Source: Cacajao melanocephalus
Lineage: Eukaryota > Chordata > Mammalia > Primates > Pitheciidae
NCBI GenBank assembly: GCA_963573385.1
Contig: CAUYLG010005444.1
Coordinates: 62,001-126,000, forward strand
DNA length: 64,000 bases
Reading direction: 5' to 3'
This document shows positions 58,031 through 64,000 of this stretch, piece by piece (the first letter of the stretch is position 1; the number at the start of each line of letters is the position of its first letter). Position numbers and translations under genes: made by a program. The notes below the pieces were generated by a model that made no database searches, was not told the origin of the DNA, and worked only from the letters and a program-made list of their open reading frames with translations.

Positions 58031-59128
58031 AAAATTGTAAACTTATAATTAAATTTCATACCTCAGTGGTCAGTGAAAGTAGTTTTCAATTAGTTAATAA
58101 CATTTTGGCTAATATTTACCTCCTGATGTAAGTGTGGCTTAACGTATTTAAGTGTTAATTACTAATAATACTAACCGTTTGTTGGTAGTTTACGTTTCTG
58201 TTGAAGGCATGGTTATCTTCTAAAGTTTCCCTCTGCGTGAGGAAACTCTGATTATTATAAAACTCCCAGCTTCTCCCCAGGGAGGAAGAAAGATTCAATC
58301 CATTTGGTGAACTGGGCACTTGGAATCTGGCTTCTTCCGCAGGGGAGAAAGGTGTCCACAGAGAGCAAACGTTTTCCTCAGCTTTTCCATGTGGGCAGGA
58401 CGGGTCTGAGGTTTGTGACTGGACGGGCGTCTCATTCTAGGGTTTGCTGTCAGGGAGTTGATGTGGCTGCAGAAATAATCTGTGTCCTTCAGCCAAGGCT
58501 TCGTCAGTCCCACGTGGGAGAATTTGGCTCTCCATCAGCTGCCTCTTTTTGTCTTGTTTCTCAATTGCTTCAGGCCTCGGTGATCAGAACACCTCATAGA
58601 CCCAAACTGCTCGGATCCACTGGGTTGTTTTGAGGCATTAATAAGAAGCACAGTTTGTGAGGTCAAGCAACATGTGGAGATTGAGGTTTGTGGCTTGGAG
58701 GGTGTCTTTAGCCCTAGTGATCCTGTCCTTGGTGCAAAACAAGTTAGATTTTTACCAAGGTGGGTCACTTTGTCCACAGGCACGGGACTGTTTTCATGAG
58801 TGATCGCATTTCATTCTTAGGGGCAGAAGGGCAGGGGCCAGGGTCTCAGCAGAGGCTCAGACCTTCCACAGATCTGCAGGAATCTGAGAGCAGACTGCTG
58901 CAGGTGTGGCTTTTATTCTGAGCAGGACAGGCTGAAGCAAGCGCTTGCTTATAGAGAAGAGTCTTCCCTTATGGTCTTTAGCTGTCAGGGAGCAGAGTCA
59001 TATTTATTGCTTTAAAACTGCAATGCAGCTGATTTTTGCACAAGCTAAAAAGCACTACGTGAGATTTTGCCTTTAACCAACAGCATCAGATCTAGGTAAG
59101 CTGTGTGGATTTGCTGCCCCAATTTCTG
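58031..59128. other. Single-copy DNA, nothing recognised
   Basis: About 1.1 kb with no element I can name. The 109-codon frame at 58,304-58,633 has no recognisable features. Confidence 0.4.
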
Positions 59129-59154
59129 TTTTTTTTTTTTTTTTTTTTTGACTG

Positions 59155-59530
59155 CCTTTCCAGCCAAGAAAGAGACAGACTGATCTTAAATTCTTACGGC
59201 TTCTTTACAAAAAAAGTCAGGCACACACACAAAAATCTATTATCTGATTCTGTTTACATGATGTTCAAATCCCAGGCAAAACCAATTTATGGTGAGAGAT
59301 ATCAGAATATTTGGGATCTTTAAGGAGTTATCAACTGAATGGGGGTTCCAGGGAGCCTTCAGGGTTGTTGGAAATGTTCTCTGTCTTAATGTAGGTATTG
59401 TTTGCTCATGTATATATGTACATAAAAATTAATTAGTACAAAAAATTAAGTACAAAAAATTAATTAAACAATAATTTTAGGTGTGTACTTGAAAGTTGTA
59501 CACCTTATTTGTAACCTTAAAATAAAACAT
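59155..59530 (+). mobile_element. L1M-type LINE 3' end
   Basis: 'ctgattctgtttacatgatg', 'aggcaaaaccaatttatggt', 'gttggaaatgttctctgtct', 'ttgctcatgtatatatgtac', 'gtacttgaaagttgtacacc'. Preceded by a poly-T of about 20 at 59,129-59,149. Confidence 0.75.
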
Positions 59531-59559
59531 TTATCCAGACGTAGATGGACACGAATGAC

Positions 59560-60590
<1,031 letters not shown>

Positions 60591-60594
60591 AGAC

Positions 60595-60800
60595 CACGAT
60601 CACCTATTTTCCTATAAAGGACCAGAGAGTCTATACTTTATGCTTTGCAAGTCATGATCTCCGTGGCAACTAGTCAGCTCTGTGTGAAAGCAGCAATAGA
60701 CAGGACATAAACAAACGGGTGTGCCTGTGCTCCAAGAAAACTTAATTTACAAAACAGGTGGTCGGGCAGATTTAGTCTGCAGGCTATCATTTGCCTGATC
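60595..60800 (+). mobile_element. Nonautonomous DNA transposon (hAT-like MER)
   Basis: 'ttcctataaaggaccagaga', 'tatgctttgcaagtcatgat', 'agcaatagacaggacataaa', 'ttaatttacaaaacaggtgg' and 'atcatttgcctgatct' match a common primate MER family. Confidence 0.65.
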
Positions 60801-60854
60801 TAAACCATGTAATCATTCTGAAAAGTTGGCAGAGACTAGCTTATTCCATCTTTT

Positions 60855-60955
60855 TTTGTTTCATTTTTGCAAATAGAGGGACTGAGGCTTGGTGAGCTGA
60901 GTGAACTTCCCAGCTTATCCCTGGGTAGTGAGGGATTTCCAACTAGGGCTCGGAT
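60855..60955 (+). mobile_element. MIR fragment
   Basis: 'gagggactgaggcttggtga', 'gagtgaacttcccagcttat' match the MIR 3' half. Confidence 0.55.
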
Positions 60956-61092
60956 GAAATGTACTCATGTTATCGACACGTAGTTTTAGGGTTCATGAGA
61001 ATAAGTGTCATGTCTAATACTGCTTAGCATTTAATGAAGCACTCAACAAATATTCTCTCAATTGAGCAATTTTGTGTAACTTTCAGTCTTAA

Positions 61093-61404
<312 letters not shown>

Positions 61405-62190
61405 TTTCCTCCACATGCTTTCTATTGTCTGATTATCATCTCAGAAGGAAGCCTGAATAGGCTTCGAAGGTATTTAAATTTTAAAGAAGACAGCTAAAGA
61501 AGGCAACACGCCACCTCTATTTTCAGCAGAGTTAAATGCTACACAGATGAAGGAGATAATTTAGAAACGCATCTCAGATCATCAGTATCCTCACCTTGTT
61601 TATTAAGATGTGTGTGTGACTGTAGCCACACTAAGTGACATGAAAGACTTTTTGATTAAATCACTCACTTGTCCTTTTTGTGGCCACAAGGGAGAGCGTA
61701 AAGGAATAATACTCATTGCTGAATACTGTCCTATTGAAGGTGGAAAATATACATTTGCTTCCCCTGAGCTCTGCTCAAGAGTAGTCATCATTTCACCATT
61801 TATCAAAACACTATGTTGTGCAGCTTAGATATATGTGATAAAAAAGACACAGCACACATGTGCTCTTGATAGGAATGAACCGACAGGCAATTTTTTGTAT
61901 TGCTACCCTCTTGCCTTTACTCAGATTTTATTATTTAAACCAGAATCCACAAGCGATGTCTGCCACATCATGTTGACTCCAGGCGCTGCGTGTGAAGAAT
62001 CTGTATTTCCAGCTTCATTTCTTGGAATGCCCTTACCTTTCTGAATGCCTGAAACCTAACACAGACACTTAGGAAGAAGGATGGAGAAAATGATGTTTCA
62101 TTCTATGAGTTATCTACTCTTTCTTCTTTGCAAAAGATATTTGAAGGGGAAATTATTTACTACTGGATTACTCTCCTATTTAAAAGAGAT
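61405..62190. other. Single-copy DNA, nothing recognised
   Basis: Two adjacent frames (61,610-61,828 and 61,835-62,044, plus) show one CxxC pair but no wider domain. Not called as coding. Confidence 0.4.
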
Positions 62191-62528
<338 letters not shown>

Positions 62529-62769
62529 AAATAGTGGATGTAACACCATTTTTTTTCTCAATGCAGTTTGGACACCACTTGAGGACCTCTGTGGAAAGTG
62601 GGGCCTAGGGAACAGTAGTGAAAATCCATTTGCTTTCCTCCTGGTTTCCCCACTTGGGGCGTCACAGTTTTCCCCTAGGGCCAGTCCTGCAAGCTACAAG
62701 CATTCCTTACTTACATATTCTAAGAATATTTTGCTGAAAAAAATTCATTTCTTCTCTGTTTTCATCCAA

Positions 62770-63780
<1,011 letters not shown>

Positions 63781-64000
63781 TGTGAGTGGGTACATGGATG
63801 ATGTGGTATAACCATCCAGTGTGCCCAGGGCTCAGCCTCCATTCATCACCATCCACTACAGAAAGTCTTGATGTAGCTGGAAGCAATGCCAAGACTCAGA
63901 GCTCCTCTCTCTTTGGATGAATGCCTAAGGGATGACAGAAGGAGCCATAGTCATTGCTGAAGAATCTAAAGTCAGAGCTGGCCCGGGGTAAGCCTAGTAA
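63781..64000. other. Window end, nothing recognised
   Basis: No element recognised. Confidence 0.4.

Noticed and set aside
61610..61828. 72-codon frame with a CPFC motif, possible zinc ribbon
   Set aside because: Only one CxxC pair and no second pair at suitable spacing; single-copy noncoding context.

Overview
This is primate, almost certainly human, nuclear DNA. It holds close to fifty Alu elements or fragments on both strands, an L1PA-type 3' end, MaLR LTRs, L2 and MIR relics, MADE1, MER1 and MER5 DNA transposons, and two degraded retrocopies of human housekeeping genes. I found no intact protein-coding gene, no exon I can defend and no structural RNA gene. The reading frames present are Alu-derived, repeat-derived or chance frames.

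Layout. 0-7.9 kb: a MaLR LTR end, a possible minus-strand 3'-UTR retrocopy, Alus, and a CpG-rich island at about 3.8-4.6 kb with a MADE1 hairpin element on its shore. 7.9-14.03 kb: a 6.1-kb tandem array of about 85 units of 62-75 bp, built as three blocks of alternating orientation. 14.03-15.07 kb: a minus-strand PTGES3 (p23) retrocopy abutting the array. 15-31 kb: Alus, MaLR and other LTRs, and L2. 31-44 kb: mostly single-copy, AT-rich DNA with MIR, L2, MER5 and a few Alus. 44-50 kb: DNA transposons with clear 8-bp target duplications, L1 3' ends, and a NUDT21 (CFIm25) retrocopy with a 16-bp target duplication. 50-64 kb: several L2 copies, all on the plus strand, with Alus, AT-rich microsatellite DNA, an LTR carrying a G-quadruplex motif, and further LTR and DNA-transposon remnants.

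The most unusual object is the 6.1-kb array. Each unit is largely an imperfect palindrome: a GTGTACAC-centred GC-rich dyad between two GATATT-n6-AATATC inverted repeats, joined to the next by a short polarised purine/pyrimidine linker. The array reverses orientation twice, near 8,770 and 11,613, and each switch is marked by a short exact or near-exact inverted repeat. It is therefore palindromic at the scale of the unit and of the block. I infer a strong propensity for hairpins and rearrangement. No function is shown, and the family may already be catalogued as a human minisatellite.

No genes work together here as a pathway. The only candidate regulatory element is the CpG island at about 3.8-4.6 kb, whose target I cannot identify from this window.
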